Part shown: positions 17,337 through 24,958 of the stretch, in pieces | How the letters are laid out: every line of letters begins with the position of its first letter | Position numbering within the stretch: the first letter of the stretch is position 1 | Notes under the pieces: generated by a model | The model's database searches: none | What the model was told of the DNA's origin: nothing | Seen by the model: only the letters and a program-made list of their open reading frames with translations | Translations under genes and position numbers: made by a program | Origin: Streptomyces mayonensis | GTDB taxonomy: Bacteria > Actinomycetota > Actinomycetes > Streptomycetales > Streptomycetaceae | Assembly: GCF_018982965.1 (NCBI RefSeq) | Contig: NZ_JACBYP010000065.1 | Span: 1 to 45,324 of the forward strand | DNA: 45,324 bases | Direction: 5' to 3'

Positions 17337-17408
17337 TGGACGATACTGGGATTGAACCAGTGACCTCTTCCGTGTCAGGGAAGCGCTCTCCCGCTGAGCT
17401 AATCGTCC
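17337..17408 (-). tRNA. tRNA-Val (GAC), copy 1
   Basis: The reverse complement folds as a 72-nt cloverleaf: acceptor GGACGAT/ATCGTCC, anticodon stem CTTCC/GGAAG with loop CTGACAC giving anticodon GAC, and T-arm GGTTCAATC. CCA is not encoded. Last gene of the leftward Gly-Cys-Val-Val-Val cluster. Confidence 0.96.
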
Positions 17409-17428
17409 GGGATGGTGCGAGTGCTGCG

Positions 17429-17500
17429 TGCGCGATACTGGGATTGAACCAGTGACCTCTTCCGTGTCAGGGAAGCGCTCTCCCGCTGAGCTAATCGCGC
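17429..17500 (-). tRNA. tRNA-Val (GAC), copy 2
   Basis: Same cloverleaf and anticodon GAC as copy 1, but the acceptor stem is GCGCGAT/ATCGCGC, a compensated change. CCA is not encoded. Confidence 0.96.
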
Positions 17501-17552
17501 GCAGATCCTGGGGATCGGTGACCCGTGAGGATCGATGATCCCCGCGGACCAG

Positions 17553-17624
17553 TGGACGATACTGGGATTGAACCAGTGACCTCTTCCGTGTCAGGGAAGC
17601 GCTCTCCCGCTGAGCTAATCGTCC
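17553..17624 (-). tRNA. tRNA-Val (GAC), copy 3
   Basis: Identical in sequence to copy 1, with acceptor GGACGAT/ATCGTCC and anticodon GAC. CCA is not encoded. Confidence 0.96.
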
Positions 17625-17625
17625 T

Positions 17626-17699
17626 TGGAGGTGGAGACGGGATTTGAACCCGTGTAGACGGCTTTGCAGGCCGTTGCCTCGCCTCTCGGCCACTCCACC
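17626..17699 (-). tRNA. tRNA-Cys (GCA)
   Basis: Acceptor GGTGGAG/CTCCACC, anticodon stem ACGGC/GCCGT with loop CTGCAAA giving GCA, discriminator U. Unlike the neighbouring tRNAs, the 3' CCA is encoded (17626-17628). Confidence 0.96.
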
Positions 17700-17737
17700 A
17701 GGAGTGTAGGGGACCCGGGAGGCCCCCTGTTCCTGCG

Positions 17738-17810
17738 AGCGGACGACGAGGCTCGAACTCGCGACCTCAACCTTGGCAAGGTTGCGCTCTACCAACTGAG
17801 CTACGTCCGC
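17738..17810 (-). tRNA. tRNA-Gly (GCC)
   Basis: Acceptor GCGGACG/CGTCCGC, D-arm GCTCAGTTGGTAGAGC, anticodon stem CAACC/GGTTG with loop TTGCCAA giving GCC. First gene of the leftward cluster; no encoded CCA. Confidence 0.96.
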
Positions 17811-17851
17811 CTGTCGATGCGGTCCGCTTGCGCGTCCCGGCGACGTCATGA

Positions 17852-17879
17852 ACTCTAGCGGATTCCGGGGCCAGTACAA
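17852..17879 (-). promoter_or_regulatory. Housekeeping-type promoter of the tRNA cluster
   Basis: On the minus strand TTGTAC (-35, 17874-17879) is followed after 16 nt by TAGAGT (-10, 17852-17857), close to the HrdB consensus. It lies 42 bp upstream of tRNA-Gly and would drive all five tRNAs. Confidence 0.65.
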
Positions 17880-17987
17880 AAACGCGTTTGTGCAGCGTGC
17901 TGCGGTGCGCTTGCCGGCGTACCTGGTCAGGACCGCCGGAAGGACACGTTCGGGTCACCTCGGGGACACCGGCCTAGACTCGGTCAC

Positions 17988-19040
17988 GTGCCCGACCTCG
18001 CGCCTCTCGCCCGCTTCGGCGACCGTCTCGCCACCGGACTCCTCGATGTCACGAGCGATCCCGCGGCCCTGGAGTCCAAGGGCTTCTGGGCCGTCTGCGC
18101 CGACTTCGAGGGCCGCGTGACCTGCGCGCGCTTCGCGGACGTACGGACCGAGCCGGTCCCGGCGCCCGCGCCGGGACGGTGGCGCGGCCCGGCGGTCGAC
18201 GACTGGGCGTCCTCCCTCGACCACGCCGCGTACACGGCGGCCGTGCAGCGCATACGCGAGCACATCGCGACCGGCGAGGTCTACCAGGCCAACCTCTGCC
18301 GGGTGCTCTCGGCGCCCGTGGGCCCGGACGCCGACGTGGACGCCCTCACCGCCCTGCTGGCCCGGGGCAACCCGGCGCCGTACGGCGGAACGATCCGGCT
18401 GCCCGGGCACGGCGTCGAGATCGCCACCGCGTCCCCCGAGCTGTTCCTGCGCCGGGACGGCCGCACCGTCGAGTCCGGGCCGATCAAGGGGACCGGCCGG
18501 ACCGAGGCCGACCTGCTGCAGAAGGACTACGCAGAGAACGTCATGATCGTGGACCTGGTCCGCAACGACATGGGGCGGGTCTGCGCGACGGGCAGTGTCA
18601 CGGTTCCCGACCTGTGCGCCGTCGAGAAGCACCCGGGCCTCGTCCACCTGGTCTCCACCGTCCGCGGCGAACTGGCCCCCGGCACCGGCTGGCCGGAGCT
18701 GCTCGGCGCCGCGTTCCCGCCCGGTTCCGTCACCGGCGCGCCCAAGACCAGCGCCCTGCGGATCATCGACGCGCTGGAGAGGGCGCCCCGGGGACCGTAC
18801 TGCGGGGGCGTCGGCTGGGTCGACGCCGACCGGGGCACCGGCGAGCTGGCCGTCGGCATCCGCACCTTCTGGATCGACCGCGGCGCGGGACTGCTGCGCT
18901 TCGGCACCGGCGCGGGCATCACCTGGGGCTCCGACCCGGAGGGTGAGTGGCGCGAGACCGAACTGAAGGCGTCCCGGCTGCTCGCGGTAGCGTCGGGGGC
19001 GTACGAAGTGAACGTGAGTGGAGAGGCGCTGGTGACGTGA
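17988..19040 (+). CDS. pabB: Chorismate-binding enzyme, aminodeoxychorismate synthase component I (PabB-like)
   Basis: A 350-residue enzyme of the TrpE/PabB fold that aminates chorismate for p-aminobenzoate, hence folate. Conserved blocks are HIATGEVYQANLCR, TASPELFLRRDGRTVESGPIKGTGRT, AENVMIVDLVRNDMGRVCATGSV, and PPGSVTGAPKTSALRIIDALE. The Lys in PIKGT is diagnostic for ADC synthase over anthranilate synthase, which has Ala there. It is shorter than E. coli PabB (453) because the N-terminal region is reduced. Its stop overlaps the start of the PabC-like gene, completing a two-gene PABA module; the glutamine amidotransferase PabA is not nearby. Confidence 0.9.
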   Translation: MPDLAPLARFGDRLATGLLDVTSDPAALESKGFWAVCADFEGRVTCARFADVRTEPVPAPAPGRWRGPAVDDWASSLDHAAYTAAVQRIREHIATGEVYQANLCRVLSAPVGPDADVDALTALLARGNPAPYGGTIRLPGHGVEIATASPELFLRRDGRTVESGPIKGTGRTEADLLQKDYAENVMIVDLVRNDMGRVCATGSVTVPDLCAVEKHPGLVHLVSTVRGELAPGTGWPELLGAAFPPGSVTGAPKTSALRIIDALERAPRGPYCGGVGWVDADRGTGELAVGIRTFWIDRGAGLLRFGTGAGITWGSDPEGEWRETELKASRLLAVASGAYEVNVSGEALVT

Positions 19041-19858
19041 AGATCTGGCTCGACGGCGGACTGCAGGACACCGAGTCCGCCCGCGTCTCCGTCCTCGACC
19101 ACGGGCTGACCGTGGGCGACGGCATCTTCGAGACGGTGAAGGCGGTGGACGGCAGGCCGTTCGCACTGACCCGGCACCTGGACCGGCTGACCCGCTCCGC
19201 CCGCGGCCTCGGGCTGCCCGCCCCCGACCTCGACGAGGTCCGCCGCGCCTGCGCCGCCGTGCTGGAGGCCGACCCGGTGCCCCTGGGCCGGCTGCGCATC
19301 ACCTACACCGGCGGCCACGGCCCCCTCGGCTCCGACCGAGGCGAGCACGGCCCGACCCTCGTCGTCGCCCTCGGCGAGACCTCCCGCCGCCCCGACTCGA
19401 CCGCCGTGATCACGGTGCCCTGGACCCGCAACGAACGCGGCGCGCTCACCGGCCTGAAGACCACGTCCTACGCCGAGAACGTCGTCGCCCTCGCCCGCGC
19501 CCGCGAACGGGGCGCGTCCGAGGCCCTGTTCGGCAACACGGTGGGGCGGCTGTGCGAGGGCACCGGGTCCAACGTCTTCGTCGTCCTCGACGGCGAGATC
19601 CACACCCCGCCCGTCGCCTCCGGATGCCTCGCCGGCATCACCCGCGCCCTGGCCGTCGAGTGGACCGGCGCCCGCGAGACCGACCTCCCGATGGACGTCC
19701 TCGACCGCGCCGACGAGGTCTTCCTCACCTCGACCCTGCGGGACGTACAGGCCGTGCACCGCGTCGACGACCGCGCACCGGCGGGCGCGCCCGGACCGGT
19801 GACCGCGAAGGCCATGCGGATCTTCGAGGAGCGCTCCGCGGACGACCTGGACCCGTAA
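19037..19858 (+). CDS. pabC: Class IV aminotransferase, 4-amino-4-deoxychorismate lyase (PabC-like)
   Basis: A 273-residue PLP enzyme of fold type IV. Landmarks are VSVLDHGLTVGDGIFETVKAV near the N-terminus, the PLP-lysine segment GLKTTSYAENVVALARA, EALFGNTVGRLCEGTGSNVFVVLDG, and the C-terminal EVFLTSTLRDVQAV. In PabC the enzyme eliminates pyruvate from ADC to give PABA. D-amino-acid and branched-chain aminotransferases share the fold, but the 4-bp overlap with a PabB-like gene favours ADC lyase. GTG 19037 overlaps the pabB stop codon. Confidence 0.9.
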   Translation: MKIWLDGGLQDTESARVSVLDHGLTVGDGIFETVKAVDGRPFALTRHLDRLTRSARGLGLPAPDLDEVRRACAAVLEADPVPLGRLRITYTGGHGPLGSDRGEHGPTLVVALGETSRRPDSTAVITVPWTRNERGALTGLKTTSYAENVVALARARERGASEALFGNTVGRLCEGTGSNVFVVLDGEIHTPPVASGCLAGITRALAVEWTGARETDLPMDVLDRADEVFLTSTLRDVQAVHRVDDRAPAGAPGPVTAKAMRIFEERSADDLDP

Positions 19859-19883
19859 GGCCCGTGACCGGCCCGCCCCGGGC

Positions 19884-20028
19884 GACTCGGCACGGGGACC
19901 GGCATGCGTCCGGTATCGGTACGGGGGCCGGCATCGGTCCGGCACATCGGTACGGGGACCGGCATCGGTACCGCACATCGGAACGGGTGCCGGCACCGGT
20001 CCGGGTATCGGTACCGGGCGTGTCCGGC
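19884..20028. repeat. Degenerate tandem repeat, about 30-31 bp, roughly 4.5 units
   Basis: Units begin at about 19884, 19914, 19945, 19976 and 20006. The core is ATCGGTACGGGGACCGGC followed by ATCGGTMCGGCA, with scattered changes; the last unit is partial. Period and phase are regular. It fills the gap between pabC and the tandem GNAT gene. Confidence 0.7.
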
Positions 20029-20036
20029 GTCCGCGG

Positions 20037-20050
20037 CGGGACATGTCCCG
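20037..20050. promoter_or_regulatory. 14-bp perfect palindrome, candidate operator
   Basis: CGGGACATGTCCCG is fully self-complementary and ends 45 bp before the ATG of the tandem GNAT gene, where a repressor site would fit. No known consensus was matched with confidence. Confidence 0.35.
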
Positions 20051-20095
20051 GAAATTCGGCTGCCCCCGGGGCGCACGGTGGGTAGAAAGGCCGTG

Positions 20096-20920
20096 ATGAC
20101 CACGACCCTGCGGCCGACCGAGCCGCTCCAGCGCGCCGCCGACGGAACGCGCTCGCGCCGCTACCAGGTGTGCGTGAACAGCCGCCCCGTCGGCGCGGTC
20201 CACCTCGGCACCTCGTCCGCCCTCGGCGACTCGGTCGCCGTGATCCGCGAGCTGCGCATCGACGAGCCGGACCGCGGGCGGGGCCGGGGCACGGTGGCCG
20301 CCCTGGCCGCCGAGGAGGTCGCCCGCGGCTGGGGCTGCCGGCAGATCGAGGCGAGCGTCCCCGCCGACGGCGAGGCGGGACAGCTGCTCGCACAGGCCCT
20401 CGGCTACGCCCTGCGCAACCGGACGATGACCAAACCGCTGGCCGACAGCCCGCCCGCCCTGCCCGCCGGCAGCCGGGGACGGCCCATGACGCACGACGAG
20501 TTCGGTGCCTGGCAGGCCCGCGAGAAGGAGCAGTACGCCCGCAGCTGGATCGGGCGCGGGGTGCCGGAGGCCGACGCCCACGCGAAGGCGGGCCGCGATC
20601 ACGAGACGCTCCTGCCGGACGGCCGGGACACCGAGAACACGTGCTTCGACGTGCTGGAACACGACGGGACGCGGGTCGGTGTGCTGTGGCTGGCGCTGCA
20701 CGAGGACCGGGCCTTCGTCTTCGCCGTCGAGGCAGACGCCGCCCACCGGGGCCGGGGCCACGGCCGCTCACTGATGCTGCTGGCCGAGACCCGTGCGATC
20801 ACGGCGGGTCGGCCACTGATCGGCCTCAACGTCTTCGCCGGCAACACCCCGGCCGAGCGGCTCTACGAGTCGCTCGGCTACACCACCACCCGGTTCAGCT
20901 ACTGCAAGTCACTGCTGTGA
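20096..20920 (+). CDS. Tandem GNAT acetyltransferase (two GNAT domains)
   Basis: A 274-residue protein with two GNAT repeats. The first (about 20-115) has IRELRIDEPDRGRGRGTVAALAAEEVARGWG as its acetyl-CoA site. The second (about 125-274) has FVFAVEADAAHRGRGHGRSLMLLAETRA and the C-terminal NVFAGNTPAERLYESLGY, the more canonical half. ATG 20096 has GAAAGG 5 nt upstream; a GTG three bases earlier is possible. Tandem GNATs include MshD (mycothiol synthase), but this protein does not show MshD-specific blocks I recognise. Substrate unknown. Confidence 0.82.
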   Translation: MTTTLRPTEPLQRAADGTRSRRYQVCVNSRPVGAVHLGTSSALGDSVAVIRELRIDEPDRGRGRGTVAALAAEEVARGWGCRQIEASVPADGEAGQLLAQALGYALRNRTMTKPLADSPPALPAGSRGRPMTHDEFGAWQAREKEQYARSWIGRGVPEADAHAKAGRDHETLLPDGRDTENTCFDVLEHDGTRVGVLWLALHEDRAFVFAVEADAAHRGRGHGRSLMLLAETRAITAGRPLIGLNVFAGNTPAERLYESLGYTTTRFSYCKSLL

Positions 20921-20927
20921 CGGCTGA

Positions 20928-20953
20928 CCGGCTGTCACCGCCGTGACGGCCGG
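20928..20953. terminator. Stem-loop between convergent GNAT and DsbA-like genes
   Basis: CCGGCTGTCAC (20928-20938) pairs with GTGACGGCCGG (20943-20953) with one G-U and a 4-nt loop. It follows the GNAT stop by 8 bp and faces the end of the leftward DsbA-like gene. Confidence 0.6.
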
Positions 20954-20997
20954 CCGGGGTACGGAGCCGTCCGGGAAACGTCGGTTCGGGCCCGGGG

Positions 20998-21543
20998 TCA
21001 GGCCTGACCCTCCTGCTCCTCCAGCCCGGCCTGTCCGGCCAGGAGCCGGTCCGCGATCTCCTCGACGCGCTCGCGCAGGCCCTCCTGGCTCTTGCCGCCG
21101 TCGAGGCGTTCGCCGCCGATGACGTACGTCGGGGTGCCGGTCACGCCGATCGCCTTGCCCTCGGCGTGGTCGGCGTCGACGATCAGGATGTGCCGGCCGT
21201 CGACGAGGGCCGTGTCGACCTCCTCGGCGTCCACCCCGAGTTCCCGGGCCACCTCGACCAGGAGGGGATCTCCCCTGCGGTCCAGCTCGGCGACCCGCTC
21301 CAGCACGGCCTCGACATACGGCCAGCCCCGGCCCTGCGCGAACGCCTCCTCGGCGGCCTGAGCGGCGGCGAAGGCGTGCTTGTGCTTCTCCAGCGGGAAG
21401 TGCCGCAGACGCACCTCCAGACGGTCGCCGTAGCGGGCGCGCAGGGCGCGCAGATCGTCCAGGGCGGCGTGGCAGTCCGGGCACTGGAGCTCGCACCAGA
21501 CGTCGAGGACGGGCGTGGGACGGGCGGGGGAGGAGTCGCTCAT
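20998..21543 (-). CDS. DsbA-family thioredoxin-fold oxidoreductase (FrnE-like)
   Basis: A 181-residue thioredoxin-fold protein with an inserted helical domain. The active-site motif is CPDC at residues 21-24, preceded by another Cys at 17. The cis-Pro loop reads GVTGTPTYVIGG. There is no signal peptide, so it acts in the cytoplasm, like FrnE/DsbA-like isomerases. The ATG at 21543 precedes the first beta strand; the frame is open upstream to 21657 but without homology. The C-terminus is Glu/Gln-rich (AGLEEQEGQ). Redox partner unknown. Confidence 0.82.
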   Translation of the reverse strand: MSDSSPARPTPVLDVWCELQCPDCHAALDDLRALRARYGDRLEVRLRHFPLEKHKHAFAAAQAAEEAFAQGRGWPYVEAVLERVAELDRRGDPLLVEVARELGVDAEEVDTALVDGRHILIVDADHAEGKAIGVTGTPTYVIGGERLDGGKSQEGLRERVEEIADRLLAGQAGLEEQEGQA

Positions 21544-21736
21544 GCCTTCATTCTCCCAGCCCGGGCGGCCGCGTCCCGACCGCGGTGGGGTACTGCGCCC
21601 ACCGGCACCTGCGGAGGAGCGGACCCCGAGATCTCCCTGATCTCGTGCCCATGGCATGGCCCCGCAGCGTCCGGACGGTGCAGGATGGAAGGGACGAAGT
21701 ACTCACGCCCGACCCGAGCCAGCCATGGAGGACCGG

Positions 21737-22201
21737 ATGATTGCCGAGACCGTTTGCTCCGCGGTGTCCGCGGCCGGCCTGGGCATCGCGGCGGTCACCG
21801 CGTACCGCAGGCGCTTCCTCACCGCGGTGCGCGTCGCCGCCTACTCCCTGGTCCCGATCGGCCTGGTGATGACCGGCGTCGTCGAGTGGCTGGCCGACAC
21901 GGCCTTCAGTCCGGTGGCCTGGGCGGGCTTCGGAGTGCTGGGCCTGGCCTGGGTCCTCTTCATGATCACGCGCACCGTGGAGCGGCGCCGGGGCGGCACC
22001 CGCAAGGAGCGCAAGGAAGCCCGCGCGGCGGCGCGGCGGGAGGCCGTGGCGCCGCCGGCCTCCGCGCCGGGGGCCTCGGCGCCCTCGCTCGGCTCCGGCA
22101 GCCGTCCAGCCGCGAAGCCCGCGTCCCGGCCGGCAAACGCGCCCCGCGGTGAGGACGACTTCAGCGACATCGAGGCCATCCTCAAGAAGCACGGGATATG
22201 A
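21737..22201 (+). CDS. Conserved membrane protein, unknown function
   Basis: A 154-residue protein with two hydrophobic segments: around residues 3-18 (ETVCSAVSAAGLGIAAVTA, weak) and 30-75 (VAAYSLVPIGLVMTGVVEWL plus AWAGFGVLGLAWVLFMIT). A basic, Ala-rich linker follows, and the protein ends in a distinct acidic/basic tail, EDDFSDIEAILKKHGI, which looks like a docking motif. I recall close relatives in Streptomyces with the same tail but no assigned role. The ATG at 21737 has GGAGG 5-6 nt upstream; an ATG at 21725 is an alternative. Divergent from the DsbA-like gene. Confidence 0.75.
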   Translation: MIAETVCSAVSAAGLGIAAVTAYRRRFLTAVRVAAYSLVPIGLVMTGVVEWLADTAFSPVAWAGFGVLGLAWVLFMITRTVERRRGGTRKERKEARAAARREAVAPPASAPGASAPSLGSGSRPAAKPASRPANAPRGEDDFSDIEAILKKHGI

Positions 22202-22362
22202 CCCGGCGCACCTGACTGAAACGACACAGTGGTCCGAGGCCGACAGTGTGCGCTCCGTAGTGATCACGATCCGAACGGACTTTGCGACATTCAACGAACT
22301 CCCGGTCGTTACGGGCGTGCTGATCGCGTAGGCCCTGCTCGCTGCGTCATGATCGCCGCGAG

Positions 22363-22542
22363 ATGCCGGACACCACTCAGCTGGATCCCCAGCTGGACAC
22401 GAGACAGAGCGAAACCGGGCGGACACAGAGTGAACCGCGCGGCTGCCTCTTCGCCCTATCCCAGCCACCGCTCATGATCTTCCTTGCGGTGATCGGGTGC
22501 CTGCTGCTCATGGCTTCGTTGCACGATCTGCTGTTGCTGTGA
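22363..22542 (+). CDS. Small membrane protein of 59 residues
   Basis: A reading frame from ATG 22363 to TGA 22540-22542. The polar N-terminal half (LDPQLDTRQSETGRTQSE) is followed by a hydrophobic C-terminal helix, PPLMIFLAVIGCLLLMASLH, ending in DLLLL. It is too short for common ORF cut-offs. Support is the clean soluble-then-membrane architecture and the absence of any other gene in 22202-22645; the ribosome site is weak, so an alternative start is possible. Single-pass or tail-anchored orientation cannot be decided. Function unknown. Confidence 0.55.
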   Translation: MPDTTQLDPQLDTRQSETGRTQSEPRGCLFALSQPPLMIFLAVIGCLLLMASLHDLLLL

Positions 22543-22645
22543 GCCGTACCCGCGCTCCCCGGCGCCACCCGCCGGGGGCCGCGTCGCCCGTCGAGGCATC
22601 CCACCCGCGCCGTCCCAGGGGCCCGCGGCCGTCCACGGGCACGGA

Positions 22646-23206
22646 TCAGCCCGCCGCCTCCTTGCGCCGGGCGCGGTACGCCGCCACGTGCAAGCGGTTT
22701 CCGCACGTACGGCTGTCGCAGTACCGCCGCGAGCGGTTGCGGGAGAGATCGACGAAGGCACGCCGGCAGTCGGGGGCCTCGCAGCGTCTCAGCCGTTCCT
22801 GCTCCCCGGCGACGACGAAGAAGGCCAGGGCCATCCCGCAGTCGGCGGCCAGGTGGTCGGCGACGGAGGCGCCGGGCGCGAAGTAGTGGATGTGCCAGTC
22901 GTAGCCGTCGTGGTCGGTCAGCCGCGGGGTGGTGCCCGCGGCCGCCACCAGATCGTTGATCAGTCCTGCGGCCGCCCGTGCGTCGGGGGTGGCGAAGACC
23001 GCCGCGAACCGGCCGCGGATCTTGCGCACCGCCGAGAGGTCGAGCTCCGAGAGCATGCCGATGTCGCTGACCTCGTGGGTCGCCACGAACTCCTGGAGAG
23101 CCGCGACGTCCGGCAGCCCGTCCGCCGCCGACTCGTCCTCCGGCACGGTGTTCACCAGATCCACCACGGTGTCGAGGGCACACCGGGTGTCGTGGGTGAT
23201 CAGCAC
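22646..23206 (-). CDS. CGNR zinc-finger protein with ABATE domain, putative transcription regulator
   Basis: A 186-residue protein. The N-terminal ABATE-type stress-related domain (about 1-130; LDTVVDLVNT, IRGRFAAVF, WHIHYFAPGA) is followed by the CGNR zinc finger in the last 45 residues: CEAPDC, then YCDSRTCGNRLHVAAYRARR, giving four Cys ligands and the name-giving CGNR. The family is common in Streptomyces and is thought to bind nucleic acid. The GTG at 23206 is chosen because AGGGAG lies 4 nt upstream; an ATG 18 bp earlier is open but has no such site. Targets unknown. Confidence 0.82.
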   Translation of the reverse strand: MLITHDTRCALDTVVDLVNTVPEDESAADGLPDVAALQEFVATHEVSDIGMLSELDLSAVRKIRGRFAAVFATPDARAAAGLINDLVAAAGTTPRLTDHDGYDWHIHYFAPGASVADHLAADCGMALAFFVVAGEQERLRRCEAPDCRRAFVDLSRNRSRRYCDSRTCGNRLHVAAYRARRKEAAG

Positions 23207-23738
23207 ACTTCGCTCCCTGGCCATGCGTCGGGCGGGCGCCCGTCGATGCTGGCCGATGGTAGTGCCATCCGCGGCGGGCAGAACCGGCCGCGACAGCGGT
23301 CCGGCCGCCGGTTGCCCCTACAACGGCAGCCGGCCCGCGTTGGTTCCCGGCGAACCGGGCCGCCCGGTCCGGCCGTCGCACACCAAGCGCAACCGCCCCT
23401 GGGGCCTGCTCCTGCCCCCTTGCCTGCCACTGGACAAGCCCCGCTGCCGACCGCCCCCGCCCTGCCCTTGCTCTGCCCCCGGCCCTCGCCCTGCCTCAGC
23501 CGAGCGCCCGTGCCCGCCCGTCGCTCCGAGCGCCCGTGCCTCTCCCGCCGCCCCGAGCGGCCATACGGCCCCGCCCCGCGACTCGTACAGCTGCCGTCGC
23601 GGTCGTCCCGCGTACACGCACCGGCGCCGCCCCGCGGGAGACCGCGGCGACGACGCCGGTGTGTGCCGTATGCGGTTGTCCTGGCCCGTGCCGTCACCCC
23701 GAGTCGACGGCGACGGGCGGCTTCTGCGGGGCCCCGCC
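23207..23738. other. 532-nt gap with a strongly strand-biased C-rich tract
   Basis: Between about 23395 and 23500 the plus strand is a C-rich tract with runs of three to five C, so the minus strand (the transcribed direction of the flanking genes) is G-rich with G-quadruplex potential. Near 23630-23742 a plus-strand frame has high GC3 and a Cys-rich end (CAVCGCPGPC) but no good start. No gene is claimed. Confidence 0.4.
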
Positions 23739-24152
23739 CTAGCTTTCCGCCAGGATGTGCGAGAGCTCCTGATCGAGATCGAAGTGCCGGTGTTCCGTGC
23801 CGGGAGGCACGGCGGCGTCTGTGCGCTTCAGGAAGGACTCCAGAGCCCGCGCCGGGGCCTCGAGCAGTGCCTCGCCCTCCGGGGAGCTGAGAGCGATGCA
23901 GACGACGCCCTGGCCGTGACTGCGGGACGGCCAGACCCGGACGTCGCCGGTCCCGGTGGGACGGTGGAGACCTTCGGCGAGGAGGTCGCGGGCGAACACC
24001 CACTCGACGGTTTCCTCGGCTCCGGTGTGGAAGGTGGCGTGCACGGCGTAGGGGTCGGCCGTGTCGTACCGCAGGCCTGCGGGGACAGGCAGGGAGGACT
24101 CGCTCGACACAACGAGGCGCAGGTGCAGCTCGCAGCTGACCGTGGTGTTCAT
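23739..24152 (-). CDS. ssgB: Sporulation-specific cell division protein SsgB
   Basis: A 137-residue SsgA-like protein. The sequence, from SCELHLRLVVSSESSLPVPA through DLLAEGLHRPTGTGDVRVWP to the end DQELSHILAES, matches the near-invariant SsgB of Streptomyces. SsgB marks future septum sites in aerial hyphae: SsgA localises it, and it recruits and tethers FtsZ. The ATG at 24152 begins the conserved sequence and has GAAAGG upstream; the frame extends to 24218 without homology. In S. coelicolor ssgB depends on the stress sigma factor SigH, and a matching element lies upstream here. Confidence 0.97.
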   Translation of the reverse strand: MNTTVSCELHLRLVVSSESSLPVPAGLRYDTADPYAVHATFHTGAEETVEWVFARDLLAEGLHRPTGTGDVRVWPSRSHGQGVVCIALSSPEGEALLEAPARALESFLKRTDAAVPPGTEHRHFDLDQELSHILAES

Positions 24153-24210
24153 AAGCGCCAGGGCCTTTCGCTCAGTGTGCGCTCGGGGATTCGCACGTCG
24201 GCGAAATCGA

Positions 24211-24237
24211 CATGCCACCTACGGTGCCGTTGTAAAC
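24211..24237 (-). promoter_or_regulatory. ssgB: Candidate SigH/SigB-type promoter of ssgB
   Basis: On the minus strand GTTTAC (24232-24237) and GGCATG (24211-24216) are 15 nt apart, resembling the GTTT...GGGTAT class. It lies 59 bp before the ssgB start. The -10 match is partial. Confidence 0.4.
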
Positions 24238-24343
24238 CCCTCTGAGTGTTTTGCGTGCGTTTACGTAACTCTTCCGGCCGAGTGCTCGTTCGGGTCCTGC
24301 GCCCATTCCGGTGACAGGATTCGCTCCGGTAGTGTTTGGCCGT

Positions 24344-24796
24344 ATGAACACGGGGAGTAACAAGCCCGGCGAGGCAGCCGTGGCGGACGACCGTTCGGGG
24401 ACGGACGAGGCCGAGGCGGAGCGCGCGCTCGGCTCGCGTGCGCCGGAATTCGTCAAGGCGCGCCGCGCGCTGCACCTGAGCTGGCAGGTCGGCGTCTTCA
24501 TCGTCGGGCTCGCGGTCGTGGTGACCGGCATCATCATGCTGCCACTGCCCGGACCGGGCTGGGTCGTGATCTTCGGCGGCATGGCGATCTGGGCGACCGA
24601 GTTCGTCTGGGCCCAGCTGGTCCTGCGCTGGACCAAGCGCAAGGTCACCGAGGCCGCGCAGCGGGCCCTCGACCCCAAGGTGCGGCGCCGGAACATCATC
24701 CTGACCTCGATCGGTGTGGTGATCATCGCCGTGCTGGCCGGGATCTACCTGTGGAAGTTCGGCCTCGAGATGCCCTGGAAGATCAAGGACCAGTGA
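24344..24796 (+). CDS. PGPGW-type small membrane protein (TIGR02611-like)
   Basis: A 150-residue inner-membrane protein. A charged N-terminal region (residues 1-50) precedes three hydrophobic segments: WQVGVFIVGLAVVVTGIIML, VVIFGGMAIWATEFVWA, and NIILTSIGVVIIAVLAGIYLW. Between the first two lies the signature LPLPGPGWVVIFGG. The family is widespread in actinobacteria with no known function. ATG 24344 is used; the ribosome site is weak and a GTG at 24380 is possible. It diverges from ssgB, and its promoter region overlaps that of ssgB. Confidence 0.8.
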   Translation: MNTGSNKPGEAAVADDRSGTDEAEAERALGSRAPEFVKARRALHLSWQVGVFIVGLAVVVTGIIMLPLPGPGWVVIFGGMAIWATEFVWAQLVLRWTKRKVTEAAQRALDPKVRRRNIILTSIGVVIIAVLAGIYLWKFGLEMPWKIKDQ

Positions 24797-24875
24797 GTGC
24801 CGGCGGAGGCGCGGCGTCGCGGCTCCCCGTTGGTCACGGGCGCCCCTGACATGGGGTAATGTTCTTCCTGCGCCC

Positions 24876-24947
24876 GGGCGATTAGCTCAGTGGGAGAGCG
24901 CTTCGTTCACACCGAAGAGGTCACTGGTTCGAACCCAGTATCGCCCA
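24876..24947 (+). tRNA. tRNA-Val (CAC), copy 1
   Basis: A 72-nt cloverleaf: acceptor GGGCGAT/ATCGCCC, anticodon stem CTTCG/CGAAG with loop TTCACAC giving CAC, T-loop GGTTCGAAC. CCA is not encoded. A candidate promoter (TTGGTC 24830-24835, GGTAAT 24855-24860, spacing 19) precedes it. Confidence 0.96.
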
Positions 24948-24958
24948 CCGGATCATCG

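Noticed and set aside
17337..17624. CRISPR-like array because of the repeated near-identical units
   Set aside because: The units are full tRNA-Val cloverleafs, with unequal spacing.
23536..23742. Small Cys-rich protein gene on the plus strand
   Set aside because: Only the last 40 codons look coding and no plausible start or ribosome site lies before them; mentioned as a weak signal only.
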